Shown piece by piece: positions 1 to 7,611 of a stretch of DNA of 26,327 nt. This DNA is from JAICND01 sp035281425. Its GTDB lineage: Bacteria > Actinomycetota > Acidimicrobiia > Spongiisociales > ZC4RG35. A program made the position numbers and the translations under genes. Location of the stretch: contig DATEDX010000030.1 in the NCBI GenBank assembly GCA_035281425.1, positions 1 through 26,327 on the forward strand. Direction: 5' to 3'. The notes below the pieces were generated by a model. The model was not told where the DNA came from. It did no database searches and saw only the letters and a list, made by a program, of their open reading frames with translations. Positions within the stretch are counted from its first letter, which is position 1. Each line of letters starts with the position of its first letter.

Positions 1-1
1 C

Positions 2-238
2 ACCACCGCCGCCTGGAAACAGCAGACCATCGCCTCCAGCGGGGGGACGGTCGTGGTCTCCTTCCGGGGGGAGGAGGTCCGCCTGGAGTCGGTGGCGGCG
101 GCGGCCGGATATAGCTATGAGATCGAAGCCGACGGGCCGGGTGAGGTCAGAGTCGAGTTCGAGGGACCCCTGCGGGTGGAAGTGCGGGCCCGGGTCCGCG
201 ACGGTCAGCTCATCGTCGAAATCGACGAAGACGACTGA
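2..238 (+). CDS. C-terminal fragment of an unknown protein (5' end outside window)
   Basis: An open frame runs from the window edge to a TGA at 236-238, giving 78 residues with no stop, so the gene starts upstream of the window. The visible part alternates charged and hydrophobic residues (for example RVEFEGPLRVEVRARV) and ends in an acidic tail, EIDEDD, which suggests a beta-strand-rich C-terminal domain. There is an internal GTG at 53, but the frame stays open and protein-like before it (AAWKQQTIASSGG), so I do not take that as the start. I do not recognise the family. It converges on fumC, with a heptamer-repeat hairpin between the two stop codons. Confidence 0.6.
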   Translation, partial: TTAAWKQQTIASSGGTVVVSFRGEEVRLESVAAAAGYSYEIEADGPGEVRVEFEGPLRVEVRARVRDGQLIVEIDEDD

Positions 239-243
239 CAGCC

Positions 244-341
244 GGCTATCAGCTTCCAGCCATCGGCTATCGGCCAATCACGCCGAGGCCAGTCGCCGGG
301 AGGGCCGGCTGACAGCTGATAGCTGAAAGCTGATAGCTCTC
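244..341. repeat. Inverted pair of heptamer arrays (AGCTGAT type) between convergent genes
   Basis: Two arrays of five 7-bp units face each other. The left array (244-278) reads GGCTATC, AGCTTCC, AGCCATC, GGCTATC, GGCCAAT. The right array (307-341) reads GGCTGAC, AGCTGAT, AGCTGAA, AGCTGAT, AGCTCTC. The left units are the reverse complement of the right ones, so the two 35-bp arrays can pair into an imperfect hairpin around a 28-bp spacer. The right array ends at 341, directly against the fumC stop codon (342-344). Lying between two convergent genes, it could end transcription from both sides; that is inference, since there is no T-tract. Confidence 0.75.
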
Positions 342-1718
342 TTAGAGAACGCCACCTTCGGTCATCCGTTTGAGGTCGAGAGCGCGGTCGAGTTCCTCCT
401 CGGACATCAGCCCCCGTTCCAGCACCACCTGGCGAACACTCTTGCCGGTGGCCAGCGCCTCTTTGGCCACCATGGCGCCGTTGTCGTAGCCGATGTGGGG
501 ATTGAGGGCAGTGACGATGATCACGTTCCTCTCCACCACCTCTCGCAGATGTTCGGCGTTGGCGGTGATCCCCTCCACGCATTTTTCCGCGAAGACCTCG
601 GCCGCCGTCCCCAGAATGGAGATGGCCTGGAGCAGGTTGTGGGCGATCACCGGCATCATCACGTTGAGTTCGAAGTTGCCGTTGGCCGCTCCCCAGGTGA
701 TGGCGGCGTCGTTACCGACGACCTGGGCCGCCACCTGCATCGCCATTTCGGGCATTACCGGGTTGACCTTCCCGGGCATGATCGAAGAGCCCGGCTGTAG
801 ATCGGGGAGCCGGATCTCGGCCAGCCCGGCGGTGGGACCAGAGCCCAACCAGCGAAGGTCGTTGGCGATTTTGAAAAGCGACACTGCCACCGTCTTCAAG
901 GCCCCTCCCGCCATCACTACCGCGTCTTTAGCCCCCTGCGCTTCAAAGTGATTCGGCGCCTCCAGGAAGGCCAAGCCCGTCGTCTCTGCCATCAGGGCGA
1001 TGACTTCGGCCGCAAACCCCGGCGGGGCGTTGATGCCTGTACCGACTGCGGTACCCCCCAAGGCCAGCTCCAACAATTCGGGCAGAACCTTCTCGATGCG
1101 CTTATGCCCCGCTCGGATCTGGGCGGCGTAGCCCGAGAACTCCTGACCGAGGGTGACCGGGGTGGCGTCCATGAGGTGGGTCCGACCCGATTTGACCAGG
1201 TCGGCAAACTCCCCGGCTTTCGACTCGAGGGCTGCCTCCAACTTGCGGAGAGCGGGGAGCAGATCCTCGGTGAGGGCCACCGCCGCCGCCACGTGGATGG
1301 CGGTGGGGATCACATCATTGGACGACTGCCCATAGTTGACGTGATCGTTGGGATGGACCGTCTCCCCCAGTATTTGGCGGGCACGGTGGGCGAGGACTTC
1401 GTTGGCGTTGGTGTTGGTGGAGGTGCCGCTTCCGGTCTGGAAGATGTCGAGGACGAAGTGCTGGTCGAGATCCCCCGCCATCACTTCGTCGGCGGCGGCG
1501 GCGATGGCGGTGGCGACAGCCTTGGGGATCGCCCCCCACTCCCCCGCCACCCGGGCGGCGGCACCCTTGATCAGTCCCAGGGCCCAGATGAAACGGCGCC
1601 CAAAGCGAACCCCCGAAATGGGAAAGTTGTCGTGAGCCCGCTGGGTGGAAGCGCCGTAGAGGGCGTCGACCGGCACCTTCACCTCACCCATGGAATCTCT
1701 TTCGGTTCGATAGGTCAT
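342..1718 (-). CDS. fumC: Fumarate hydratase class II
   Basis: This is a 458-residue class II fumarase, which interconverts fumarate and L-malate in the TCA cycle without an Fe-S cluster. The lyase superfamily signature GSSIMPGKVNP is at residues 310-320, the substrate-site segment GSGTSTNTNANEV at 96-108, and GRTHLMDATP at 178-187 carries the conserved histidine. The length is normal for the family. The ATG at 1718 gives the usual N-terminus (YRTERDSMGEV), but nothing like a ribosome binding site precedes it: the upstream 110 bp are heptamer repeats. A second ATG at 1691 has a purine-rich stretch (GAAAGAG) in front of it. With no visible promoter it may be read through from the suf/peptidase genes upstream. 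Aspartase or argininosuccinate lyase are unlikely given the overall match. Confidence 0.96.
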   Translation of the reverse strand: MTYRTERDSMGEVKVPVDALYGASTQRAHDNFPISGVRFGRRFIWALGLIKGAAARVAGEWGAIPKAVATAIAAAADEVMAGDLDQHFVLDIFQTGSGTSTNTNANEVLAHRARQILGETVHPNDHVNYGQSSNDVIPTAIHVAAAVALTEDLLPALRKLEAALESKAGEFADLVKSGRTHLMDATPVTLGQEFSGYAAQIRAGHKRIEKVLPELLELALGGTAVGTGINAPPGFAAEVIALMAETTGLAFLEAPNHFEAQGAKDAVVMAGGALKTVAVSLFKIANDLRWLGSGPTAGLAEIRLPDLQPGSSIMPGKVNPVMPEMAMQVAAQVVGNDAAITWGAANGNFELNVMMPVIAHNLLQAISILGTAAEVFAEKCVEGITANAEHLREVVERNVIIVTALNPHIGYDNGAMVAKEALATGKSVRQVVLERGLMSEEELDRALDLKRMTEGGVL

Positions 1719-1724
1719 TAGGGA

Positions 1725-1839
1725 GACGGTAGACGGTAGACGGAAGACGGAAGACGGAAGACGGAAGACGCGGGACGCGAAGGCAAGACGTGAGACGTGA
1801 GACGTGAGAGCCGGACGAGACGTGAGACGCGAGACGCGA
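1725..1839. repeat. Heptamer array GACGGTA/GACGGAA/GACGCGA/GACGTGA
   Basis: The gap between the M42 peptidase stop and the fumC start is almost entirely 7-bp units beginning GACG. On the + strand there are two GACGGTA, four GACGGAA, GACGCGG, GACGCGA, a 6-bp interruption, three GACGTGA, a degenerate stretch (1808-1818), one more GACGTGA and two GACGCGA. The array reaches within a few bases of the fumC start codon, so it would form that gene's 5' untranslated region. Similar arrays lie at 8541, 15823 and 20436. Confidence 0.9.
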
Positions 1840-1851
1840 GCGGGGGGCGGG

Positions 1852-2925
1852 CTAGGTGAGGATGTCTCGATGTCGGCGGTAGTTGGCCGCCAGGCGGCGG
1901 GGGAGGTCGGACTTGGTCGAGGTGATCTCGGCGGCGGCGGCCAGCAGCAACTCGATCAACCCCCGATAATCGGCCAGCGAGATCTCCTCCGGTGCCAGCC
2001 GGGGCCGGCGGCGACCAGCGGTGACCCCATCGATATCCACCATGTTGTGATAGTTGCCAAGCGCCAGGCACAAACCGGTGGCTTGCCAGCCGAGGGCAGC
2101 GAAGGCAGTGGCCTCGCAGCTGCCGCCGGTCATCAGTTTGCGCTGGTGGGGGATCTTTAGGGTCCGGGCGATATCGCTCAGGCGGTTGCTGAGGTCGGCG
2201 TCGAAGACCGAGGAGGCGTCGCCCACCCGAACGATGGCACCGCGGCCGAGAGGAGCATCGGTCGAGGCCCGGGAACATTCGATGGAGAGAATGCGCGAAG
2301 AGGGCGCCACGGTTCCCAGCTGGCAGGCGGCAATCGCCCCTACGAAGCCCACCTCTTCGGCCCGGGTCAGCAATACTGAGAAGTGGTGGAGCCCGAGGAG
2401 CCGGGCGCGGTCGAGAGCGGTGAGGGCGGCGGCCACTCCCGCCAGGTCGTCACAGGCAGGCGCCCGCAGCACCCCATCGGATGTCCCGAGCGAGGAGGTC
2501 GGAAACCGCCAGCGAAGGATGTCACCGGGGAGGGGGACCCGTTTCGTGTTCCAGCTGATGGTTACCGCCTGGCTGCTCTCCTCGTAGGCCGTCACCCGGC
2601 CGGTGCCGGCATCTCCTTCCACCCGGGCAGCCCGAACGTAGGGTGCCAGCACCCCGCCCCGCAGCTCCGCAGTTATCTGCTGGTGGGAGGCGGCCGTGAC
2701 GACGAGAGCGGGATGATCGAGGTGGGCTACCGCCACGACCGGAGGGCGGCGGCTGCGCACCCCGGTTGCCACCACCAGGTTGCCTGCCCTGTCCCGTCTC
2801 GTCCGGAGACCCCGCCGGCGGGCCCAAGCTTCCACCCAGCCGACCACTGCCTCTTCCCGCCCGGGGGCGGTGGGAAGGTTGGTTAGCCGGTTGAGCCAGG
2901 CGATCTGACTGCGAGACAAAGTCAA
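1852..2925 (-). CDS. M42-like metallopeptidase (M20/M42 fold), coupled to sufC
   Basis: This 357-residue protein has the layout of di-zinc aminopeptidases of the M42 group. An HLD pair (H68, D70) supplies the first metal ligand region, APACDD (155-160) the bridging aspartate, TRAEEVG (188-194) the catalytic and metal glutamates, SIEC (214-217) an acidic ligand, and a late GNYHN motif the last histidine. An inserted beta-barrel-like region (about 85-150), typical of M42 enzymes, lies between the first two motifs. The predicted role is cytoplasmic removal of N-terminal residues from peptides; substrate unknown. The start is TTG at 2925, chosen because it overlaps the sufC stop as TTGA, implying translational coupling. 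The normal M42 motif HMDE is HLDH here, so I am sure of the superfamily but less so of the subfamily. It is not a usual suf-operon member. Confidence 0.82.
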   Translation of the reverse strand: MTLSRSQIAWLNRLTNLPTAPGREEAVVGWVEAWARRRGLRTRRDRAGNLVVATGVRSRRPPVVAVAHLDHPALVVTAASHQQITAELRGGVLAPYVRAARVEGDAGTGRVTAYEESSQAVTISWNTKRVPLPGDILRWRFPTSSLGTSDGVLRAPACDDLAGVAAALTALDRARLLGLHHFSVLLTRAEEVGFVGAIAACQLGTVAPSSRILSIECSRASTDAPLGRGAIVRVGDASSVFDADLSNRLSDIARTLKIPHQRKLMTGGSCEATAFAALGWQATGLCLALGNYHNMVDIDGVTAGRRRPRLAPEEISLADYRGLIELLLAAAAEITSTKSDLPRRLAANYRRHRDILT

Positions 2926-3725
2926 CGTTCGAAGGGCAGGTCCGTGAAGAAATCAGAGGCTTTGGGGGGAGCAGCCGGCTCCGGGGCCGGGGTGAGGCCG
3001 AGCCGGGCACGCACCGCCTCATATCCTCCCGTCTCCAGTTCTTCGGCCAGTTCGGGCCCGCCGCTGTCCACGATCCGTCCCTCGATCATCACGTGGACCC
3101 TATCGGGAACCACAAAGCGGAGGATCCGGGAGTAGTGGGTGATCATCAGCACTCCGACTTCTGGCGACCGCATGGTTTCCACGGCTTCGGCCACTTGGCG
3201 TACGGCGTCGATGTCGAGTCCTGAGTCGATTTCGTCCAGCAGGGCCACTTTGGGGGCCAGCACCGCCATTTGGAAAATCTCGGAGCGCTTCTTTTCCCCC
3301 CCGGAGAGGTCGTCGTTGAGTGAACGGTCGAGAAATTTGTCCATCTGGAAATGGCGCGCGGCCTCCTCCATGCGGCGGGTGGTCTCCTCGCGGTCGAAGC
3401 CGTGTTCGGCGGCGGCTTCCTCCATGAACTCCCGCAGGTGGACCCCGGGGACCTCTACCGGGTACTGGAATCCTTGGAGCAAACCACGCCGGGCCCGCTC
3501 GTCCACCGGCAACCCGATCAGGTCTTGTCCGTCGAGCTGTGCCTTCCCCGTCACCTCGTAGCCCTCTCTCCCCGAAAGGACATGGCACAGGGTGGACTTC
3601 CCGGAGCCGTTGGGGCCCATCAGGGCGTGCAACTCGCCAAACGGAAGCTCCAGATCGAAGCCGACGACGATGTCCCGGCCCCCGGCCGAGGCGGTGAGAC
3701 CTTGGACGGCAAGGGCCGCAGTCAT
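2922..3725 (-). CDS. sufC: Fe-S cluster assembly ATPase SufC
   Basis: This 267-residue ABC-type ATPase powers the SufBCD scaffold during Fe-S cluster assembly in the cytoplasm. Walker A GPNGSGKST is at residues 37-45, the ABC signature is LSGGEKKR, and Walker B with the Suf-specific continuation is ALLDEIDSGLDIDAV. The H-loop is in MITHYSRIL. The DEIDSGLD and SGGEKKR sequences separate SufC from transporter ATPases. The ATG at 3725 overlaps the Rieske gene stop as ATGA. The stop overlaps the TTG start of the peptidase gene. The C-terminal tail (PAPEPAAPPKASDFF) is a short Pro/Ala extension. No sufS or sufU follows, unlike the usual actinobacterial order. Confidence 0.97.
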   Translation of the reverse strand: MTAALAVQGLTASAGGRDIVVGFDLELPFGELHALMGPNGSGKSTLCHVLSGREGYEVTGKAQLDGQDLIGLPVDERARRGLLQGFQYPVEVPGVHLREFMEEAAAEHGFDREETTRRMEEAARHFQMDKFLDRSLNDDLSGGEKKRSEIFQMAVLAPKVALLDEIDSGLDIDAVRQVAEAVETMRSPEVGVLMITHYSRILRFVVPDRVHVMIEGRIVDSGGPELAEELETGGYEAVRARLGLTPAPEPAAPPKASDFFTDLPFER

Positions 3726-4033
3726 TCCGGCAACTCCACGTAGACGGTGCCGTCTTCCACCGTCACGGTATAGGAAGGGACCGGCTTGGTGGCGGGGAGG
3801 GAGAGCGGTTTCCCAGAGCGGAGGTCGAACCCGGAGCCATGGCGCGGGCACTCCACCTCGTGGTCGTAGACCTCCCCTTCGGAAAGCGACGCCTCAGCGT
3901 GGCTGCACCGGTCACCGATAGCGAACAACTCCCCGTCGACCAGGAAGATCGCCACTCGATGTTCCCCGGCCTCGACTCTCACCCCCACGCCTTCTTCGAG
4001 GCCGGAAAACGGGCCCACGGTGATTCGAGTCAC
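3722..4033 (-). CDS. Rieske-type [2Fe-2S] ferredoxin of the suf operon
   Basis: This 103-residue soluble Rieske protein resembles the ferredoxin components of ring-hydroxylating dioxygenases. The cluster ligands are clear: C43 and H45 in CSH, and C62 and H65 in CPRH. It has no signal peptide or membrane anchor, so it is cytoplasmic. The GTG at 4033 is chosen because it overlaps the sufD stop as GTGA and gives a normal Rieske length; longer readings would extend into sufD. Such a gene between sufD and sufC is known from Streptomyces and other actinobacteria, often labelled dioxygenase ferredoxin subunit. With no oxygenase nearby it is more likely an electron donor or cluster carrier for the Suf system; that is inference. 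Confidence 0.92.
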   Translation of the reverse strand: MTRITVGPFSGLEEGVGVRVEAGEHRVAIFLVDGELFAIGDRCSHAEASLSEGEVYDHEVECPRHGSGFDLRSGKPLSLPATKPVPSYTVTVEDGTVYVELPE

Positions 4034-5247
4034 GAGGCCCCCTGGGACGCCACAAAGCGGCGCTCGAGCACCGCCGCCACCTCCTCTTCCAAACCATGCA
4101 CCGGCAACCGGTCGATGACTTGCCGGAAAAACCCCTTCACCAAGAGGCGCTCCGCCCGCTGGTCGGAGAGACCCCGGCTTTGCAGGTAGTAGAGATGTTC
4201 TTCCTCCAGCGGACCCACCGACGAACCGTGCCCGCACATGACGTCGTCGCAAAGAATCTCGAGATTGGGAATGGAATGGGCCTTGGCGTCGGGCGAAAGG
4301 ACCAGGTTGCGGTTGGTCTCGAACGACGATGACCTGATGGCGCCCTTCTCGATCCGGACTAGCCCGGCAAAGATCGACTGAGCCTTGTCTTCCACAGCCC
4401 CTTTGAGGAGCACGTCAGAGGTCGTGTTGCGACCCCGATGGGTGATGGTCATCCGATAGTCGAGTACCTGCTGGCGATGGCCGAAGAAGAGGCCCACAAC
4501 ATCGGAACTGCCACCCTGACCGGCAAGTTCCACCCCGAGATCGAGCCGGGCCAGCGCCCCGCCCAACCCCACTTCGCCCATCCGGAAGGAGGCGTCCCGT
4601 TCCAACCGCACCCGCTGATGGATCACCGCCGTCACGCCGGTCCCGAACTCCTGAACGGTGAGCAAGCGCAGCCTGGATCCCGTCCCCACCGTGATCTCGA
4701 CCTGAGGATTGACGGTGGCCTGTTGCAGTTCGGCACTGCGATAGAGCACCACCAGTTCGGCTTCGGCGTTGTCGCCGATAGCGACGTTGAGGTGAGGGAA
4801 GCTGACCGCGCCTTCGCTGGCTGCTTGCACCTCGAGGAGAATGGGTTCGGCGGTAGCCGTCCCCGAGGGAACCGCCACCGATGCGCCTCCCAGGAGGAAG
4901 GCGTGGTGGGCGGCGGCGAACTTGTCGGTAGCGGGATCGACCAGGTCGGAGACGGTGGCGGTGCCGGTGAGATAAGGACCGTCGACCGAGGTCGGCTGGC
5001 CGTCGACGACCACCGCTCGCGCCGAAGTCGACAAGGCTGCCGCGAACTGATCGGGGGCCAGCTCGGGGCCAGGTTGGAGCGGCAGATCGAGCTCGGTGAA
5101 GTCGTCGTCGAGGTCGACGTAGCGCCACGACTCGTCGGCCGATGACGGCAGCGAAAGCTGCTCAAAAGTGGCCAGCGCGGCCTGGCGTTCCTCGGGACGG
5201 AGGGACGCGTCGAGCTGGTCGACGGTGGAGCGGGTGAGCGAAGCCAC
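4030..5247 (-). CDS. sufD: Fe-S cluster assembly scaffold protein SufD
   Basis: This 405-residue SufD forms the SufBC2D complex with SufB and SufC. The conserved C-terminal half is intact: LLKGAVEDKAQSIFAGLV, the SSSFETNRNLVLSPDAKA segment, CDDVMCGHGSSVG, and the final LYYLQSRGLSDQRAERLLVKGFF helix motif. The N-terminal part is divergent, as is normal. I place the start at the GTG at 5247. Upstream codons in the same frame translate into intergenic sequence and reach a long inverted repeat, so they are unlikely to be coding. No clear ribosome binding site precedes this GTG. The stop overlaps the Rieske GTG. It is separated from sufB by four other genes (finding below). Confidence 0.94.
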   Translation of the reverse strand: MASLTRSTVDQLDASLRPEERQAALATFEQLSLPSSADESWRYVDLDDDFTELDLPLQPGPELAPDQFAAALSTSARAVVVDGQPTSVDGPYLTGTATVSDLVDPATDKFAAAHHAFLLGGASVAVPSGTATAEPILLEVQAASEGAVSFPHLNVAIGDNAEAELVVLYRSAELQQATVNPQVEITVGTGSRLRLLTVQEFGTGVTAVIHQRVRLERDASFRMGEVGLGGALARLDLGVELAGQGGSSDVVGLFFGHRQQVLDYRMTITHRGRNTTSDVLLKGAVEDKAQSIFAGLVRIEKGAIRSSSFETNRNLVLSPDAKAHSIPNLEILCDDVMCGHGSSVGPLEEEHLYYLQSRGLSDQRAERLLVKGFFRQVIDRLPVHGLEEEVAAVLERRFVASQGAS

Positions 5248-5308
5248 GAACCAATGATGGTATTGACCGGCCCGCGCTACACACAAGTTCGCGGACCTCC
5301 GCTTTATA

Positions 5309-5361
5309 CCGTTCTTGTGACGGTTGAGCAGGATATTCCTGCTCAACCGTCACCAGAACGG
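5309..5361. repeat. 25-bp inverted repeat across the UDG stop codon, upstream of sufD
   Basis: Left arm 5309-5333 and right arm 5337-5361 are reverse complements at 24 of 25 positions, around a TAT centre. The one mismatch is eight positions in from the outer end. The repeat contains the stop codon of the glycosylase gene (5343-5345) and ends about 60 bp upstream of the sufD start. Read leftward it would fold into a very stable RNA hairpin followed by TATAAAG, not a U-tract. It is therefore an unusual terminator, an attenuator of sufD, or an inserted palindromic element. Confidence 0.85.
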
Positions 5362-6038
5362 GTGGGAGGGTCCGCCAGGGCCCGGGCCCGGCGCAGCACT
5401 GCTTCCAGCATGGGCTGGGTGAGCCTTCCGGTGAAGGTGTTCTGCTGCGACGGATGGTAAGACGCCAGCAGCCAGGGCCCACCTTCCAGCTGGGCTTCTT
5501 GGCCGTGGCCAAATCGGGGCCGGGGTCGGGGAACCTGCCATCCGTGACGGGGAGCGGCCTTGAGCACCGCCTGAAAGGCGATTGATCCCAGGGCAACTAG
5601 CACCCGCAGCGAGGGACCGGCCAGGTCCTGGTCGAGCCAGTGGGAACAACGGCGGAGCTCATCGGGGGTGGGCCGGTTGGCAGGGGGCGCACAGCGCACC
5701 GCGGCGGTTATCAACACTTCCGCCAGTTCCAAGCCGTCGCCAGCATGTCGGGAGATCGGGTGATTGGCGAGGCCTACCTGGTGGAGCGCCCGGAACAGCC
5801 AGTCTCCGGATCGGTCGCCGGTAAACATGCGGCCGGTGCGGTTGGCGCCGTGAGCGGCAGGAGCCAGACCCACGATGACGATGGGAGCGTCCCCTTGGCC
5901 CATTGACGGCACCGGCCGGCCCCAATATCGCTCGTCTCGGTAGGCGGGGCGCCTACTAGCGGCTACTTCCTCCCGCCAGGCCACCAGCCGGGGACAGGCG
6001 CGACAATCGATGAGCTTGGATGGGTAGAACTCACTCAC
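5343..6038 (-). CDS. Family 5 uracil-DNA glycosylase (UdgB type, 4Fe-4S)
   Basis: This 231-residue DNA repair enzyme removes uracil, and probably other deaminated bases, from DNA. The family 5 active-site motif GLAPAAHGANRTGRMFTGD is at residues 57-75; family 4 enzymes read GEAPG there. The second motif SYHPSQQNTF is at 193-202. Four cysteines expected to bind a 4Fe-4S cluster are present: C12 and C15 (DCRAC), C116 (VRCAPP) and C131. The GTG at 6038 overlaps the end of the upstream DUF4015 gene by 8 nt; longer starts would run through that gene in another frame. Its last codons form part of the 5309-5361 inverted repeat. It is an Fe-S client enzyme lying next to sufD. Confidence 0.92.
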   Translation of the reverse strand: MSEFYPSKLIDCRACPRLVAWREEVAASRRPAYRDERYWGRPVPSMGQGDAPIVIVGLAPAAHGANRTGRMFTGDRSGDWLFRALHQVGLANHPISRHAGDGLELAEVLITAAVRCAPPANRPTPDELRRCSHWLDQDLAGPSLRVLVALGSIAFQAVLKAAPRHGWQVPRPRPRFGHGQEAQLEGGPWLLASYHPSQQNTFTGRLTQPMLEAVLRRARALADPPTRSGDG

Positions 6039-7494
6039 CCGGGCGCAGAGCCTCGACGGTGACGTTGCTCTGGGCGTTCCACAACATCCAGCCGAGGCCG
6101 CGCTTCTCCGCCTCGTCGATCTGGGCCCGAACCTGGGCCGAGGTGTAGCCGAAGTCCTGCAGCCAGGGGCGGACCACGGTCTGGCGGGTGAGCCGCTGCA
6201 GGCCATCATCGAGAGCCGTGCCCACCATCTCTGCCGGGTGATCGTTGGGATTATCAAACCCGCCCCATCCCGAGGCGTAGTGGCTTGGATAGAGCATCGG
6301 CGAGGCGACATCGAGCACCGCGGTGACCTCCTCCCACTTCTGGCCGATCCCACCGTCATCGATGGCCTTGGTGAGAAACCCGAAGATGTCGGCCGCCACC
6401 GCACAGCCGAGGGGATGGAGCTGAGCCACGGCGGTGGCCAGGAAATCGCGGATGGCGGGGGTGCGGACCTCGGTGCTGACCCCTCCATCGAAGCGGGCCG
6501 ACTCCCGGCGGCTGTCGGGGAACCGCACGTAGTCGAACTGGATCTCGTCCACTCCCAGCTTGCACGCCTCCACTCCCAGATCGAGGGCGTAGGCCTGGGC
6601 GGCGGGATCGGTCGGATCCAAGAAATATTGATTGCCGGCGGCATAGGGCTCGTCGAGTTCGGTGTCCCACACCGCCAGCTCCGGCGCCCGAATCGCCGCC
6701 AAGGGATCCTGGAATGCCACCACCCGGCCGATGAGGTAGATGCTTTCCTCCTCCGCCTGGGAGGCGAGCGCCTCCAAGTCGTAATAGTCCACTGCGGCTT
6801 CCATCTCTTGGGCGATAGGAACTTCGGACAGGTAGAAGATCAGCCCGGTTTCGTCCTTGAGATCCAGCATCAGGGCATTGAGCTCGGTGTCGCGAACCAG
6901 ATCGACGTAGAACTGCCAGTTGTCCCGAGCCGCCTCTCCCCCGACGTGGACCGCCTTCATCACCCTCGGGGCGATGGCTATCTCCTCTTCCCCGAGCCCG
7001 CCGCCCCAGGAAATGGTGGAACCGTCCCAGGCGGGCCGCCACACCTCCACCGTTCCCGGCTCAGCCCCCCGGACCGTGAAACGGCCTTCCTCATCACTGA
7101 CCGCGGTCGCCGACCCCGCGCTGACGTATACCCCCGCCACCGGCTCTCCCTCCTGATTGTTGACCCTCCCTCGCAATAGTTGGGCACGGAGGACCGCTTC
7201 CAGTTGGCTCCCGGGCGGCTCCAGCAAGGTCATCTCCAGCGGGGTGAATCCCGCGGCCGCCACCGTCAACATCTGTACAGCCGGAGACCAGGGGATGGTG
7301 AGAGTGCCGTCGTCGTCGGTGGTGCCAATGAGCCGCTGATCGGCCCGCAGCTCGGCACCGGCAATCGGGAAGCCAACATCGTCGATTACCGCCACGGTGA
7401 CCAAGCGAGGTGAACTGGCGAAGGACCACACCGCCCACACCGCCCAGACGAGGGTGATGGCCACCAAGAAACGGAATGCCAGCTTCCTGGGCAC
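6031..7494 (-). CDS. Membrane-anchored DUF4015 putative glycosyl hydrolase
   Basis: This 487-residue protein begins with a short basic stretch and a hydrophobic helix (about residues 6-26), consistent with a signal anchor. Residues 30-160 hold two carboxypeptidase-regulatory-like beta-sandwich repeats (VAVIDDVGFPIAGAELRAD and RVNNQEGEPVAGVYVSAG). From about residue 185 to the end is a DUF4015-type TIM-barrel domain related to glycoside hydrolases: KAVHVGG, NALMLDLKDETG, EIQFDYVRFPDS, ADIFGF, MLYPSHY and a final GLGWMLWNA. The D in LDLKDE and the D in QFDYVRFP are candidate active-site acids. The substrate is unknown; a cell-envelope polysaccharide is my guess. The start is a GTG at 7494. Its 3' end overlaps the glycosylase gene by 8 nt. 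Confidence 0.87.
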   Translation of the reverse strand: MPRKLAFRFLVAITLVWAVWAVWSFASSPRLVTVAVIDDVGFPIAGAELRADQRLIGTTDDDGTLTIPWSPAVQMLTVAAAGFTPLEMTLLEPPGSQLEAVLRAQLLRGRVNNQEGEPVAGVYVSAGSATAVSDEEGRFTVRGAEPGTVEVWRPAWDGSTISWGGGLGEEEIAIAPRVMKAVHVGGEAARDNWQFYVDLVRDTELNALMLDLKDETGLIFYLSEVPIAQEMEAAVDYYDLEALASQAEEESIYLIGRVVAFQDPLAAIRAPELAVWDTELDEPYAAGNQYFLDPTDPAAQAYALDLGVEACKLGVDEIQFDYVRFPDSRRESARFDGGVSTEVRTPAIRDFLATAVAQLHPLGCAVAADIFGFLTKAIDDGGIGQKWEEVTAVLDVASPMLYPSHYASGWGGFDNPNDHPAEMVGTALDDGLQRLTRQTVVRPWLQDFGYTSAQVRAQIDEAEKRGLGWMLWNAQSNVTVEALRPGE

Positions 7495-7611
7495 GGCGCC
7501 AGGTTACCCACCCACCCGCGGTTCTGGCCGGGGGCTGGCAAGCTGCTTGCAAAAGCTCCCATTGCCGAAGCGGCCGGTCATTGGTACTTTCCGCCCTGAA
7601 AGGGAACTGTG
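7495..7611. promoter_or_regulatory. Divergent intergenic region with a 13-bp palindrome
   Basis: This 117-bp gap separates the leftward DUF4015 gene from the rightward sigma factor gene, so it should hold both promoters. GCAAGC-T-GCTTGC at 7538-7550 is a perfect palindrome and a possible operator. I see no convincing -35/-10 pair. The AAGGGA at 7600-7605 is the likely sigma-factor ribosome binding site. Confidence 0.35.

Noticed and set aside
948..1721. 257-codon open frame on the + strand opposite fumC
   Set aside because: It is antisense to a certain gene and rich in Gly, Arg and Asp from GC-biased codons; it has no recognisable domain.
3726..3851. N-terminal extension of SufC
   Set aside because: These codons lie inside the Rieske gene in another frame, and the SufC fold begins at the ATG at 3725.
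5248..5346. N-terminal extension of SufD
   Set aside because: The added residues come from intergenic DNA reaching the 5309-5361 palindrome and do not resemble SufD.
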